Source: Silvimonas amylolytica (lineage in GTDB: Bacteria; Pseudomonadota; Gammaproteobacteria; Burkholderiales; Chitinibacteraceae). From it: 64,000 nt of DNA. Below the pieces are notes generated by a model. That model worked only from the letters and a program-made list of their open reading frames with translations. It did no database searches and was not told the DNA's origin. The DNA lies in the NCBI RefSeq assembly GCF_014645555.1, contig NZ_BMLY01000010.1, forward strand, positions 29,744 to 93,743. Direction: 5' to 3'. Below, in pieces: positions 16,609 through 25,353 of the stretch. Every line of letters begins with the position of its first letter. Position 1 is the first letter of the stretch. Position numbers and translations under genes: made by a program.

Positions 16609-17367
16609 TTAGTGCCTGGCGCGCGCTGGCCGTTGCCGGAATAACAATACGCACACGGTGATGAACACCAGCAAGCTCCCTGAGGCCGCATAACGGCTCA
16701 GCGCCAGTCCGCCCGCGTTGAGGGGTTTATCCAGGAAGTCTCCGACCACGGCACCTAGTGGGCGGGTCAGGATAAAGGCCATCCAGAACAGTACCGTGTG
16801 TGAAATGCGTGTCCAGTAATACGCCGCGATCACCAGGGCCAGCAAGCCGCCAAAGACAATCGCCGCACCGGTATACCCAAAGCCAGCGGTATCGGCCATC
16901 CAGTCGCCCAGCGCGGTACCCAGCGTTTGCGAAAACATGATGGTAACCCAGTAGAACGCTTCGGCTTTGGGAGAACTGATCGTGCTGACCGACACCGATC
17001 CCATGACCCGGTGCCACACGAAGAGTGACAGCAACAGTAACGCCAGCAGCAGGCTGGAACCACCGGCGTAACCGATGCCCAGCGAGCGGTCGGCAAAGTC
17101 GGCCAGAGTGGTGCCCACTGTGGTGGTGGCGATGATGGTGGTCCAGTACAACATGGGGCGGAATTGTTTTGCCCGGATCTGCGCCGTTACGGCAACCAGA
17201 AAGATCACTGCAAAAATAGCGGTGCCGACCAGATAGCCCAGATTCATCGACATGGATACCGCGTCGCCCCCGGTTTCTCCCAGGGTCGTGGCGGCAATCT
17301 TGATAATCCAGAATAAAAGGGTGACTTCCGGGACTTTAACCAGCGGGTGTTGTGTATGTTGAGTCAT
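16609..17367 (-). CDS. COG4705-type multi-pass membrane protein (DUF347 repeats)
   Basis: 252-aa integral membrane protein made of repeated segments: KIAATTLGETGGDAVSM, TIIATTTVGTTLADFADR, IMFSQTLGTALGDWMAD and ILTRPLGAVVGDFLD. These four T-x-G-x-x-x-x-D units are the DUF347 pattern of the COG4705 predicted membrane-anchored proteins; the function is not known to me, though the repeat with buried Thr and Asp suggests ion or metal transport. The ATG at 17367 gives MTQHTQHPLVKVPEV, as in relatives; an ATG six codons upstream is also possible. Neither has a good SD. It converges on the TetR gene with a 10-nt gap. Confidence 0.85.
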   Translation of the reverse strand: MTQHTQHPLVKVPEVTLLFWIIKIAATTLGETGGDAVSMSMNLGYLVGTAIFAVIFLVAVTAQIRAKQFRPMLYWTTIIATTTVGTTLADFADRSLGIGYAGGSSLLLALLLLSLFVWHRVMGSVSVSTISSPKAEAFYWVTIMFSQTLGTALGDWMADTAGFGYTGAAIVFGGLLALVIAAYYWTRISHTVLFWMAFILTRPLGAVVGDFLDKPLNAGGLALSRYAASGSLLVFITVCVLLFRQRPARARH

Positions 17368-17461
17368 GGCAGGGGGCGGCAGCATTGCCGGTCATTACAA
17401 AGAGGACAAGGTCCGCAGTCTGGCCGGCACAACTTAGCTCAGCCATAGACCTTCCCCTCTG

Positions 17462-18379
17462 TCAGCCCGCCATTTCGACCACCCGGCGCGCTTCGGTGCG
17501 CAATGCCGTGATGTCGCGCCGCGGTGGTTGCCCAAACATGCGGGCATATTCGCGGCTGAACTGTGATGCACTCTCATAACCGACCTGGAATGCCGCCTCC
17601 TCGGCATTGGCGGCATCGACAATCATCAGCTTGCGGGCCTGCAGCAGGCGCATCCGCTTCTGGTACTGCAGGGGTGACATGGCGGTCAGCGCCTTGAAGT
17701 GGCGATGAAATGCCGAGGCACTCAAGCCGGCCACCGCAGCGAGTTCCTCAACGCTGATGGCCCGTGCGAAGTGGTGGCGCAGGTGATGAATTGCGTTGAT
17801 GACATTGGGCGCGTTACCACTTCCCAATGCCAGCCGCGCCAGCGCGCTACCGTGCGGGCCGGTCAGCAGCCAATAGCAGATTTCTTTCATGATGGCAGGG
17901 TAAAGCACCGGGATCGCCGCGGGGTTGTCGATCAGCCGCATCGCGCGCAAGGTGCAATCGGCCAGCGGGCCCTCGATCCGGGTCACGGCTGCGCCCGGGG
18001 TGGCGTCGACTGGCGGGGTGGGCGGGTGCTCCAGTTCTGCCAGGACCTGGCTGAGGATGCCTGCATCCAGCCCGATCACCGCGCTCAGGTAGGGGGTATC
18101 CGGATTGCCCTGGGCCACCTGGCTAAAGCCGGGCATATCCAGACTGACCAGCAAGGCTTCGCCGGCCGCGTAGTCGTAACGGGCGTTGCCGAAGGTGGTC
18201 CACTTGGCGCCCTGAATCACCACGCACAAGGCGGGGGAATGGATCAAATGCGTGGGGTGATGCTCTTGCGTTGCACGCAGCAAAATCAGGCCCGGCACGG
18301 CGGTGAAAAACGGGCTCTGGCCGTTGCCGTAGCTGTCCATATAGTGATTGACCGCATCGGCCAGTTGCCGCATCTGCAT
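17462..18379 (-). CDS. AraC-family regulator with N-terminal AraC_N domain
   Basis: 305-aa transcriptional activator. The N-terminal half is the AraC_N (PF06719-like) cupin: SPALCVVIQGAKWTTFGNARYDYAAGEALLVS. The C-terminal HTH pair (about 205-300) reads ISVEELAAVAGLSASAFHRHFK, then EEAAFQVGYESASQFSREYARMFG. It is divergent from the short-chain dehydrogenase at 18517 with a 137-nt shared regulatory region; this regulator/SDR arrangement is common and implies that the SDR is its target. AAGGCAAAGATC precedes the ATG; a second in-frame ATG lies two codons later. Confidence 0.9.
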   Translation of the reverse strand: MQMRQLADAVNHYMDSYGNGQSPFFTAVPGLILLRATQEHHPTHLIHSPALCVVIQGAKWTTFGNARYDYAAGEALLVSLDMPGFSQVAQGNPDTPYLSAVIGLDAGILSQVLAELEHPPTPPVDATPGAAVTRIEGPLADCTLRAMRLIDNPAAIPVLYPAIMKEICYWLLTGPHGSALARLALGSGNAPNVINAIHHLRHHFARAISVEELAAVAGLSASAFHRHFKALTAMSPLQYQKRMRLLQARKLMIVDAANAEEAAFQVGYESASQFSREYARMFGQPPRRDITALRTEARRVVEMAG

Positions 18380-18516
18380 GATCTTTGCCTTCCTTTTTCA
18401 GCAACCCAGCATAAGGTGCAAAGCAGGATCAGGCAAGAATTGGCTTGCATCCGGCATACACCATCAAAGCGCGCCGGCGTAATCTGTGTCGGTAAATCAA
18501 CGTTCTGGAGTAAACC

Positions 18517-19296
18517 ATGACGCAAGTGACACCGAATACCCAAATTCAAAAAGTGGCAATCGTGACCGGGGGCAGCCGCGGGCTGGGCCGCAGTACCGTG
18601 CTGGCGTTGGCTCAGCGCGGTGTGCAGATCATTTTTACCTGGAACAGCGCCCAAACTCAGGCCGATGAAGTCGTGGCCGAAGCCGCTGCTTTGGGTGTCA
18701 AAGCCATTGCGCTGCAACTGGATACCGGCAATACCGCAGCGTTTGATGGCTTTGTGGCGCAAGCCAGACAAGCACTCAGCCAGTTAGGCGCAAGCCGCTT
18801 TGATTATCTGGTCAACAATGCCGGCACCTCGCATCACGCCAGCATTGAGAAAACCACGGAAGAAGAGCTGGACGGGTTGTACAACGTGCATGTCAAAGGC
18901 GTGTTTTTCCTCACGCAAAAGCTGCTGCCGCTGATGAACGACGGGGGCCGCATTATCAATATCTCGTCTGGCCTGACCCGTTTTTCCGTACCAGAAAGCG
19001 GCCCCTACGCGGCCATGAAAGGCGCGGTAGAAGTGTTGACCCGTTATCTGGCCAAAGAACTGGGCCCGCGTGGCATTACCGCCAATACGGTGGCACCGGG
19101 CGCAATCCAGACCGACTTTAGCGGGGGCGTCGTGCGTGACAACCCGCAGGTCAACCAGGTGGTCTCCAGCATGACTGCATTGGGTCGGCCTGGTGTGCCG
19201 GACGATATCGGCCCGCTGATCGCATCGTTGTTGTCTGATGCCGCGCGCTGGGTCAATGGTCAGCGGATTGAAGCCTCAGGCGGCATGGTGCTGTAA
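18517..19296 (+). CDS. Short-chain dehydrogenase/reductase (SDR)
   Basis: 259-aa classical SDR oxidoreductase, likely NADP(H)-dependent. The Rossmann motif TGGSRGLGRS is at residues 17-26, NNAG in DYLVNNAGTS, catalytic Ser in NISSGL, and the YxxxK pair in GPYAAMKGAVE. The C-terminal end WVNGQRIEASGG is typical. The substrate is unknown. TGGAG precedes the ATG. It is divergent from the AraC regulator and convergent with the SMR gene. Confidence 0.92.
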   Translation: MTQVTPNTQIQKVAIVTGGSRGLGRSTVLALAQRGVQIIFTWNSAQTQADEVVAEAAALGVKAIALQLDTGNTAAFDGFVAQARQALSQLGASRFDYLVNNAGTSHHASIEKTTEEELDGLYNVHVKGVFFLTQKLLPLMNDGGRIINISSGLTRFSVPESGPYAAMKGAVEVLTRYLAKELGPRGITANTVAPGAIQTDFSGGVVRDNPQVNQVVSSMTALGRPGVPDDIGPLIASLLSDAARWVNGQRIEASGGMVL

Positions 19297-19307
19297 CCCG
19301 GTGATGC

Positions 19308-19646
19308 TCAGGCTGCTGCGTCGGCCAGATTCAGCAATACCAGGCTGAACAAGGCGCAGCCCAGCCCTGCCGTTTTGATCAGGCTGATGCCCTCGCCAAA
19401 CCAGATCACGCCAATGACGGCCGTCAACGCCGTGCAGGCGACGGCCCAGACGGCATAAGCGGTGCTGATGGGGATGACGCGCGTGGAAATCCCCATCAGC
19501 CAGATAGCGGTGGCATAACACGCACCCATGCACAAGGTGGGAAACCAGCGTGACAAACCGTGGGAGTATTTGAGGGCGATGGTGCCGGTGACTTCAGCTG
19601 CAATGCTGATCACAAGCATCCACCACGCAAAAGCGTAAGCGGGCAT
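19308..19646 (-). CDS. Small multidrug resistance (SMR) transporter
   Basis: 112-aa four-helix inner-membrane transporter of the EmrE/SugE superfamily, exporting cationic compounds against protons as a dimer. The membrane-buried glutamate is E18 in ISIAAEVTGTIALKYS, with YAVWAVACTALTAVIGVIWF in TM3. An upstream ATG at 19661 is directly abutted by GGAGG and would be too close; the ATG at 19646 has AGGA at 8 nt, so it is chosen. It could be a Gdx-type guanidinium exporter or a promiscuous drug pump; the sequence alone does not decide. Confidence 0.9.
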   Translation of the reverse strand: MPAYAFAWWMLVISIAAEVTGTIALKYSHGLSRWFPTLCMGACYATAIWLMGISTRVIPISTAYAVWAVACTALTAVIGVIWFGEGISLIKTAGLGCALFSLVLLNLADAAA

Positions 19647-19760
19647 GATGATTCCTGCCATCCTCCGTTTATACCGAACAGAAGGTGAATGGGGAGATCA
19701 GCGGTACCCGTTTGCGTCGTAGCTTAGTGGCCGCATCCGGTGCAATCAACCCCACCGATG

Positions 19761-19791
19761 AAAAAGCCCCGGAAATTTGCCGGGGCTTTTT
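19761..19791. terminator. Bidirectional rho-independent terminator
   Basis: AAAAAGCCCCGG / CCGGGGCTTTTT with a 7-nt loop. It mainly ends the lipoprotein gene on the minus strand (stop at 19816). Confidence 0.9.
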
Positions 19792-19815
19792 CATTCACGG
19801 GTAGCGTGCGTGCAA

Positions 19816-21315
19816 TCAGTTGCTGACCTGAGCCACGTTTACCGTGATCGAGCCATTGGCATTGCCCGATACCCAACCCACCGCACCCTGGTTGGGGCCG
19901 GCCGGGAAGGTGAACAGTGGCAAGCCGGTGACAAACTCGACACCACTCAACGCGGTTGGCGTGTTCAGCGGGTTCAGGTTTTGATCCACCAACTGCGCGT
20001 ACCACTTGACGGTGTGGTTGGTGCGGCTGGATGAATCCCAGGTGCCCCACGTGACGAGGAAGCTGGATTGCAACGGTGCAATCTTGGGCATGATTGCTTG
20101 TGTGGTGCCGGTGTTGCTGGTCAGCCAGGCCGATGCCGATGTCGCCCCGGTGCTGCCGTTGGCGATCAAAAGGCGGACATCGCGCGCGTTGCGCGTATCT
20201 GATGTGGTGTGCGCAATGGCGAAACTGCCATTGGCCAGTTTGATGAACTGACCGGTTTGCGCGTTGGTCGCGTTATCACCCACGGTACCTGGAATGGTCC
20301 AGTACGATTGATCAAACACGGTGGCCGTAAAGTTCTGGTAGCTCGCAGGCGTGAAAGCAGAGAAACCCAACTGCCGGGAATACGCATCACCATGTGCCAG
20401 CGTGTAGTACGTGCCGTTATCGATAATCAGGCGCTGATCAAAATTGTGGGAATAGAACCAGCCAGAGCCCGCTTGCCAGGTATCGAACTGCCCCGTAGGC
20501 GTTTGAACAGCGCCGGTATTGGCATTCAGCAAGCGCAGCAAGCCGGCTTGATGGCGAGTGCTGTTTGCCGCCCAGGCCATCTGGTGCGAGACATACGCCA
20601 CGACATAGCCGTTGGTTGCGTCAAAGCCCAGCACGCCACTCCCGGCTTCACCCGGATTGCCCGGACTATCGGCGGTCGTATTGTCGTTGTTGCCAAAGAC
20701 GGTGGTGTTCCAGACCGCGTTGGTGAAACTGGCTGTGGCAGAGCGCGCAACATGGAACTCATTGCCATTCACATTGTTGGCATTGCCAGACACGGAAGAC
20801 TTGAACGCGCTGTCGACATTGAATGCCAGGTAGTAGTTGCCGGATGGGTCACGCGTAAAGCCCAGCAAGCGATAGGTCTGGATACCGGTATCTGTGGTGG
20901 TGCTGCTGCTCAGATCTGCCGTGATATGGGTGATCAATACCTTGCCCGGCGTGGCCAGGCCAGAGGCGGAAGGCACCGCGCCGCCACTGGTGTAATCCAG
21001 CCAGGCGACGTCCAGACTGCCATCGTTGTTCACATACTGGATCAGCGGATTGGGGAAGCCATAGTTGGAAACCGGTGCGGCAGGCACAAAACGATCGTCA
21101 AAGAAATTTGCCGCCATACCAAACACCTTGCCACCCGACACACTGACCGTGTGGCTGCTGACTGCAAAATGTGCGGCAGCAGCCGGTGTGGGCGTGGGTG
21201 TGGGCGCACTGGTGGCCGTGTCACTCCCGCCACCACCACCGCATGCTGCCAGCAACAACGCGCTGCTGAACACCGCAAGATGCCAACCTGTCTTCACCGC
21301 CAAAGACCTGAACAT
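19816..21315 (-). CDS. Large hypothetical lipoprotein
   Basis: 499-aa predicted lipoprotein of unknown function. The signal ends in lipobox LLLAACGGGGG, then a short Thr/Pro linker (about residues 33-45). The mature part is rich in Asn, Ser, Thr, Gly and aromatics with many short beta-like blocks (TDTGIQTYRLLGFTRDPSG, YYLAFNVDSA, HNFDQRLIIDNGTYYTLAHG), resembling a beta-propeller or beta-sandwich exoprotein. No catalytic motif is recognised. The start at 21315 puts the signal at the N-terminus; 11 upstream in-frame codons are unlikely. A strong terminator follows. It could be a surface sugar-binding or sensor protein, but that is a guess. Confidence 0.8.
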   Translation of the reverse strand: MFRSLAVKTGWHLAVFSSALLLAACGGGGGSDTATSAPTPTPTPAAAAHFAVSSHTVSVSGGKVFGMAANFFDDRFVPAAPVSNYGFPNPLIQYVNNDGSLDVAWLDYTSGGAVPSASGLATPGKVLITHITADLSSSTTTDTGIQTYRLLGFTRDPSGNYYLAFNVDSAFKSSVSGNANNVNGNEFHVARSATASFTNAVWNTTVFGNNDNTTADSPGNPGEAGSGVLGFDATNGYVVAYVSHQMAWAANSTRHQAGLLRLLNANTGAVQTPTGQFDTWQAGSGWFYSHNFDQRLIIDNGTYYTLAHGDAYSRQLGFSAFTPASYQNFTATVFDQSYWTIPGTVGDNATNAQTGQFIKLANGSFAIAHTTSDTRNARDVRLLIANGSTGATSASAWLTSNTGTTQAIMPKIAPLQSSFLVTWGTWDSSSRTNHTVKWYAQLVDQNLNPLNTPTALSGVEFVTGLPLFTFPAGPNQGAVGWVSGNANGSITVNVAQVSN

Positions 21316-21491
21316 ACTCGTGATTCCGTCAAAATTTGATCGGGGCAATGGTACGGAGCGGCGCTTTGGAAGTCGTGCATCACCCCCTCAGGCGTCGCCT
21401 TCAAGCTGATGACAGGCTGACAACTGGCCGTCTACTGCTTCAATCTGGCGGTTTGATGTATCGCCATGCACACTTTGGCTAGTATCGAAAC

Positions 21492-22184
21492 ATGGATGAA
21501 GCACACCTGGAACAACGTCTGGCCAACCTGGCCGCTGCGGTGGCAGACAAAACCCGCGCAGGCATGCTGTGCATGCTGATGGATGGCCGAGCCTATACCG
21601 CGACAGAACTGGCGGCAGCGACGTCTGTTGCCGCCTCGACGGCCAGCAGCCATCTGGCACGTCTGACACAGCAGAGCCTTGTGGAATGTCTGCCGCAGGG
21701 GCGGCACCGTTACTTCCGGATTGCCAGCAAAGAGGTTGCCAGCGCGCTGGAAACGCTGATGGGCCTTGTGGGCGGACGCATGAGCAGTGTGCGATCCAGC
21801 GCGCCGCAGCATTTGCGTTTTGCCCGTACCTGTTACGACCACATGGCTGGCGAGGTCGCCGTGGCTTTGCATGACCGTCTGTTTGATCTGGGCTGGCTGG
21901 CGCCTGATAGCTATCAACTTGCCGAGTCGGGCCGGCAGGCGCTGATGGACCTGGGGGTCGAGTGGCCGTCGGTCAGCCGCCGTCGCTTTGCCTGTGGTTG
22001 TCTGGACTGGAGCGAGCGCCAGTCGCATCTGGGCGGGCAACTCGGGGCCGCGCTGCTGCGTGGCTTCGAGCAACATCACTGGGTGGAGCGCGTGCCAGAA
22101 AGCCGGCAATTGTTGCTGACGCAGCGCGGGCATAAAGCGCTGGCTGCGCAGTTTGGTCTTGTTTTTTCCGTTAGCCAGGCATGA
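21492..22184 (+). CDS. ArsR-family winged-helix regulator with C-terminal extension
   Basis: 230-aa regulator, about twice the size of minimal ArsR proteins. The wHTH (10-95) reads TRAGMLCMLMDGRAYTATEL and ASTASSHLARLTQQSLVECL with wing GRHRYFRIAS. The C-terminal half has RRFACGCLDWSERQSHLGG, containing a CxC pair, as found in the long branch of ArsR regulators associated with efflux or hydrolase genes. No SD precedes the ATG, and TAGTAT at 21480-21485 could be a -10 giving a leaderless message. It overlaps the DUF429 gene by ATGA. The effector is unknown. Confidence 0.85.
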   Translation: MDEAHLEQRLANLAAAVADKTRAGMLCMLMDGRAYTATELAAATSVAASTASSHLARLTQQSLVECLPQGRHRYFRIASKEVASALETLMGLVGGRMSSVRSSAPQHLRFARTCYDHMAGEVAVALHDRLFDLGWLAPDSYQLAESGRQALMDLGVEWPSVSRRRFACGCLDWSERQSHLGGQLGAALLRGFEQHHWVERVPESRQLLLTQRGHKALAAQFGLVFSVSQA

Positions 22185-22828
22185 ACGCATCCCTGCATAT
22201 CGCGCCGGTGGTCGCCGGTATTGACGTGGGTGGCGAGCGTAAAGGCTGCCATCTGGTGGTGCTGCGCGGGTCGGACATCCTGCATCACACGCATCACCAG
22301 AACCCGCAAAAGCTGGTCGACGTGTGTCTGGAATACAAAGCGGTCGCCATTGGCATCGATGCGCCCGCCATCTGGGCACAACCCGATCAACCCCGACGGG
22401 CAGAGCGGGAACTCGCGCGGGCCGGATGGTCTGTGTTTGCCACGCCCAGCCGCGACAAAGCGTTGGCTAACGTGACCGGGTTCTACGGCTGGATGTTCAA
22501 TGGGGAGCGCGTATTTGCCGCGCTGGCGCCGCACTATGCGCTCTGGGAGGGGCAACCCGTCACATCGCCCGTCTGCTTTGAGACCTTCCCGCATGCGATC
22601 ACCAGCGCCTTGTTGGCTGGCGAGCACGTAGAGGCCAGGCTCAAACGCGCCCAGCGTTTGCAGGTCTTGCAACAAGCCAGGATCAACCCGGCACGGCTGA
22701 CCAGCCAGGACGATATCGACGCCGCAATCTGCGCGCTCAGCGCGCGGTATCTGGTTGCGGGGCAAGTGCAGACATTCGGCGATGTCGCCGGTGGGTTCAT
22801 TGCCATCCCGCAACCGGGCAATGGCTAA
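22181..22828 (+). CDS. DUF429-family protein (RNase H-like fold)
   Basis: 215-aa protein of the DUF429 family, which has an RNase H/actin-like fold by structural homology but no established reaction. Visible are an N-terminal acidic strand GIDVGGERKGCHL, IGIDAPAIWAQ, and a C-terminal DDIDAAICALSARY where family members keep acidic residues. The start ATG overlaps the ArsR stop (ATGA, 22181-22184), so it is translated from the same message. This coupling suggests that the regulator and DUF429 protein work in one process. It is convergent with the NTF2-like gene; the ends overlap by 4 nt. Confidence 0.85.
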   Translation: MNASLHIAPVVAGIDVGGERKGCHLVVLRGSDILHHTHHQNPQKLVDVCLEYKAVAIGIDAPAIWAQPDQPRRAERELARAGWSVFATPSRDKALANVTGFYGWMFNGERVFAALAPHYALWEGQPVTSPVCFETFPHAITSALLAGEHVEARLKRAQRLQVLQQARINPARLTSQDDIDAAICALSARYLVAGQVQTFGDVAGGFIAIPQPGNG

Positions 22829-23244
22829 CCGAATATACCTTGGGTGGTCGCCGGGTCCATCGGCAAGGAGGAATGGGCGTGCGCGATCTTCCAGCCCTGC
22901 GCGCCGTGGCGAAACGCCCAGGTTTGCCGGTCTTTCATGGCATTGTGCGTTGTTGCCGAATCGCCGCGATATTGCACAAACATATGCACCACGGCCAGAT
23001 CACCGCTTACCAGCGTGCGCACATCGTCGAACTCCACGGTCACGACGACATCGCCCAGTGTCGTCAACCACTGCGTGATCATGGCAGTCAGTGCCGCCTT
23101 GCCATCGTGCTGCTGGTGCGCCCATGCATCGAAGATGCGGACATCTTGCGTGTACAAGGCAAGTACGCCGTTGACATCTTTGGCATACACCCGCTGCTTG
23201 TATTGATCCAGTACGAGCCGGATGGCGTGTTCTGTCTCACTCAT
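22825..23244 (-). CDS. NTF2-like (SnoaL/DUF4440) protein
   Basis: 139-aa cytoplasmic protein of the NTF2-like superfamily: an N-terminal helix (AIRLVLDQYKQRVYAKDVNG), then strands with VRIFDAWAH, VVTVEFDDVRTLVSGDLAVVH, RQTWAFRHGAQGWKIAHAHSS. Such proteins are small-molecule binding or isomerase-like pockets; no function is assignable. GAGGGAG precedes the ATG. The start overlaps the last 8 nt of the upstream diguanylate cyclase gene, so translation is coupled to it. The frame extends farther upstream but that would lie inside the cyclase gene. Confidence 0.85.
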   Translation of the reverse strand: MSETEHAIRLVLDQYKQRVYAKDVNGVLALYTQDVRIFDAWAHQQHDGKAALTAMITQWLTTLGDVVVTVEFDDVRTLVSGDLAVVHMFVQYRGDSATTHNAMKDRQTWAFRHGAQGWKIAHAHSSLPMDPATTQGIFG

Positions 23245-24886
23245 GCTGTACTCCCTCGTCGGGTTCGGACTGCGACGCGTAGCGTGTTGCTGCGGGAGAC
23301 AGCATATACCGGTTACGACCGCTGGTTTTAGCTTCGTACAGCGCGGCATCGGCTTCGCGATAAGCGGTATCCAGGGCCAGCGCGTTGTCTGGGCCGATGA
23401 GCGTCGCGCCCAAAGAAATGGTCACCTTGCCCCAGCTGCTTTTTTCATGCGCAATGGCTAGCGCACGCACCGCCTCGCAAATGTTATCCATCAATCCGGC
23501 GAGGTGTCGCGGATCGTTCAGTTGTACCAGTACGGCGAATTCTTCGCCGCCAACCCGGAACACGCCATCGGTGGCGCGTTTGACGGTACTGCGCAAGGTG
23601 CTGGCGACGCGTTGCAAGGTCTGATCGCCCCCCTGGTGGCCGTAAAAGTCGTTGTACTTCTTGAAATGGTCGATATCCAGGATAGCCATACCCAGCCATT
23701 GGCCATTGCGCTGGCTATGCGCCACTTCGCGCTGGGCGATATCGTCAAAATGACGCCGGTTAAAGAGGCCGGTCAGGCCATCACGGATCGACATATCCTG
23801 CATGTCACGCATGGCGCGTACCAGCAAGAGCAGCAACACCACGCACCCCATGGATGCAATGGTCGCGCCGACCAGTAACAACGTCACCCTGAATGCCTGC
23901 AAAAGCATGGCATGGTGATCCACCTCAACCACCAGCAACCAATTGGCCGATTTGAGCGGATACACCAGATAACGTGTATCGCCGCTGCCGACGGCTTGAC
24001 CGCGTGCCGCGCCCAGCACACCGGCGGGTAGCAGGGGATTGTCGGGCTGCAGCAGATTCACCCCGTTGCTTTTGTCGACCAGGCTTTCTGTTGCATGGCG
24101 GATATGACGCACTTTGAGCGTGTCGACCAGGGTTTGCAGCCTGACATCCACACTCAGTACGCCCATGAATTGGCCGTGATCGTAGAGTGGCTTGCTCACT
24201 GTCACGATCTTGCCTTTGCCGGCGGTGTCATCGTAGACCGCGCTCCAGACCGTGGTCCGTGCAGGATTCGCCGTGGGCCCGGCCTCGGTATAAGTGCGTG
24301 CCGCCAGGTCTTGCGCCCGATATAAATGCAGCGCGCCGGTTTTGATGTCGGGCGGGGGATAAAAATAAACAAAGCCTGCTTCAGAGCGGTAATACACCCA
24401 GGGCAAATGGACGTCGCGCTGTTTGAGCGCGCGGAACATCGGGGTCAGACCGAGCGCCATGGACATCTCGTGCGCTTGGGGCGAGCCATGTTCCGGAGGG
24501 GCTCCGTGACCTGTTAACAGCCCCTGGTCATCAGGGCCAAAACCAGGCAGCAGCGCCAACTGATAACTTTGCTGGTCTGCGGTGGGCTTCAGATAACGGG
24601 TGATATCCAGGTTCAGGGTATAGCGTCCGCTCAGCAGTTCACTGGCTTCATCGGCGAGTGTTTCCAGGTACTGCCGACGCAAGTCCAGTTCATGATCCAG
24701 ATTGGCCGCGATAAACGCGCCGGCTTCATCCGTGGCGCGATACTCGGTTTTCAGATTCTGGCCAAAGCGGTAAACGCCGCTCAAGAACCCGCCTGTCACC
24801 AGGATGATCGCCGCCACCAACACCAGCATGCGCATGCGGCCTGTGTTGTCGCGAGAGGCAAAACGGGTGCTGGCAAGGCTAGCCAT
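23237..24886 (-). CDS. Membrane diguanylate cyclase with periplasmic Cache-like sensor
   Basis: 549-aa inner-membrane GGDEF protein making c-di-GMP. TM1 is at about residues 18-38 (MLVLVAAIILVTGGFLSGVY), a long periplasmic dCache-like domain covers 40-330 (WVYYRSEAGFVYFYPP, FMGVLSVDVRL), TM2 is at about 340-362, and the GGDEF domain follows (GLTGLFNRRHFD, DIDHFKKYND, active loop RVGGEEFAVL). GGEEF is a functional variant. An RxxD I-site is not evident. The GTG upstream at 24916 is possible, but the ATG at 24886 is preferred. It is divergent, across a 467-nt gap, from a second diguanylate cyclase. The stop overlaps the NTF2-like gene, forming an operon. Confidence 0.9.
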   Translation of the reverse strand: MASLASTRFASRDNTGRMRMLVLVAAIILVTGGFLSGVYRFGQNLKTEYRATDEAGAFIAANLDHELDLRRQYLETLADEASELLSGRYTLNLDITRYLKPTADQQSYQLALLPGFGPDDQGLLTGHGAPPEHGSPQAHEMSMALGLTPMFRALKQRDVHLPWVYYRSEAGFVYFYPPPDIKTGALHLYRAQDLAARTYTEAGPTANPARTTVWSAVYDDTAGKGKIVTVSKPLYDHGQFMGVLSVDVRLQTLVDTLKVRHIRHATESLVDKSNGVNLLQPDNPLLPAGVLGAARGQAVGSGDTRYLVYPLKSANWLLVVEVDHHAMLLQAFRVTLLLVGATIASMGCVVLLLLLVRAMRDMQDMSIRDGLTGLFNRRHFDDIAQREVAHSQRNGQWLGMAILDIDHFKKYNDFYGHQGGDQTLQRVASTLRSTVKRATDGVFRVGGEEFAVLVQLNDPRHLAGLMDNICEAVRALAIAHEKSSWGKVTISLGATLIGPDNALALDTAYREADAALYEAKTSGRNRYMLSPAATRYASQSEPDEGVQHE

Positions 24887-25353
24887 GAACACACAATCCC
24901 GGGAAGAAAACCACACTTCGGTTCTGTCAGAAAACCGTCACTGGCGCAGAAAATTCATACGGTTAGCTGACAATGTAGTCGACGCGCTCGCCAATTGCAT
25001 GCCGCCAATGCCTTGTTGCGCAGTATCACCGACGAATGTGTCGCATTTCTCTGGCCGCTTGGGTTTGCAATCGGTGTCAGATTGTGAAGAAAACAGATTG
25101 CACACAACGGAAGCTGCCGATTGTCGAAAACTCTGTGCTGTATGTCCTGATTGCGGGGGAAATCCGCACCCTCTTCAGACCATTCTGACGGCATAATCTG
25201 GGAAAAGCCGGACATGTCCTACGGTGTTGCCGCAACACATGGGGCGTGATTCAGACCAACCGGCGCCCAGCCACCGACAAAAACATCGCCAGATTACTGG
25301 TTCCGCGCATTTGCCCATGCGCTGGAGCGAAGCCAGTTCAGGGAGGGGCAAAC
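24887..25353. other. 467-nt gap between two divergent diguanylate cyclase genes
   Basis: No convincing ORF. I looked for a c-di-GMP riboswitch (GEMM-type conserved core) and did not see one. A 7-bp inverted repeat GTGTTGC-C-GCAACAC (25224-25238) sits about 115 nt before the GAF-GGDEF start and may be an operator or a hairpin. Promoters for both genes must lie here. Confidence 0.5.

Noticed and set aside
19715..19770. tRNA-like stretch (GTCGTAGCTTAGTGG)
   Set aside because: The block is too short for an acceptor stem, there is no TTCRANNC loop and it runs into the terminator at 19761.
24887..25353. Possible c-di-GMP riboswitch in front of the GGDEF genes
   Set aside because: The conserved GEMM core elements were not found.
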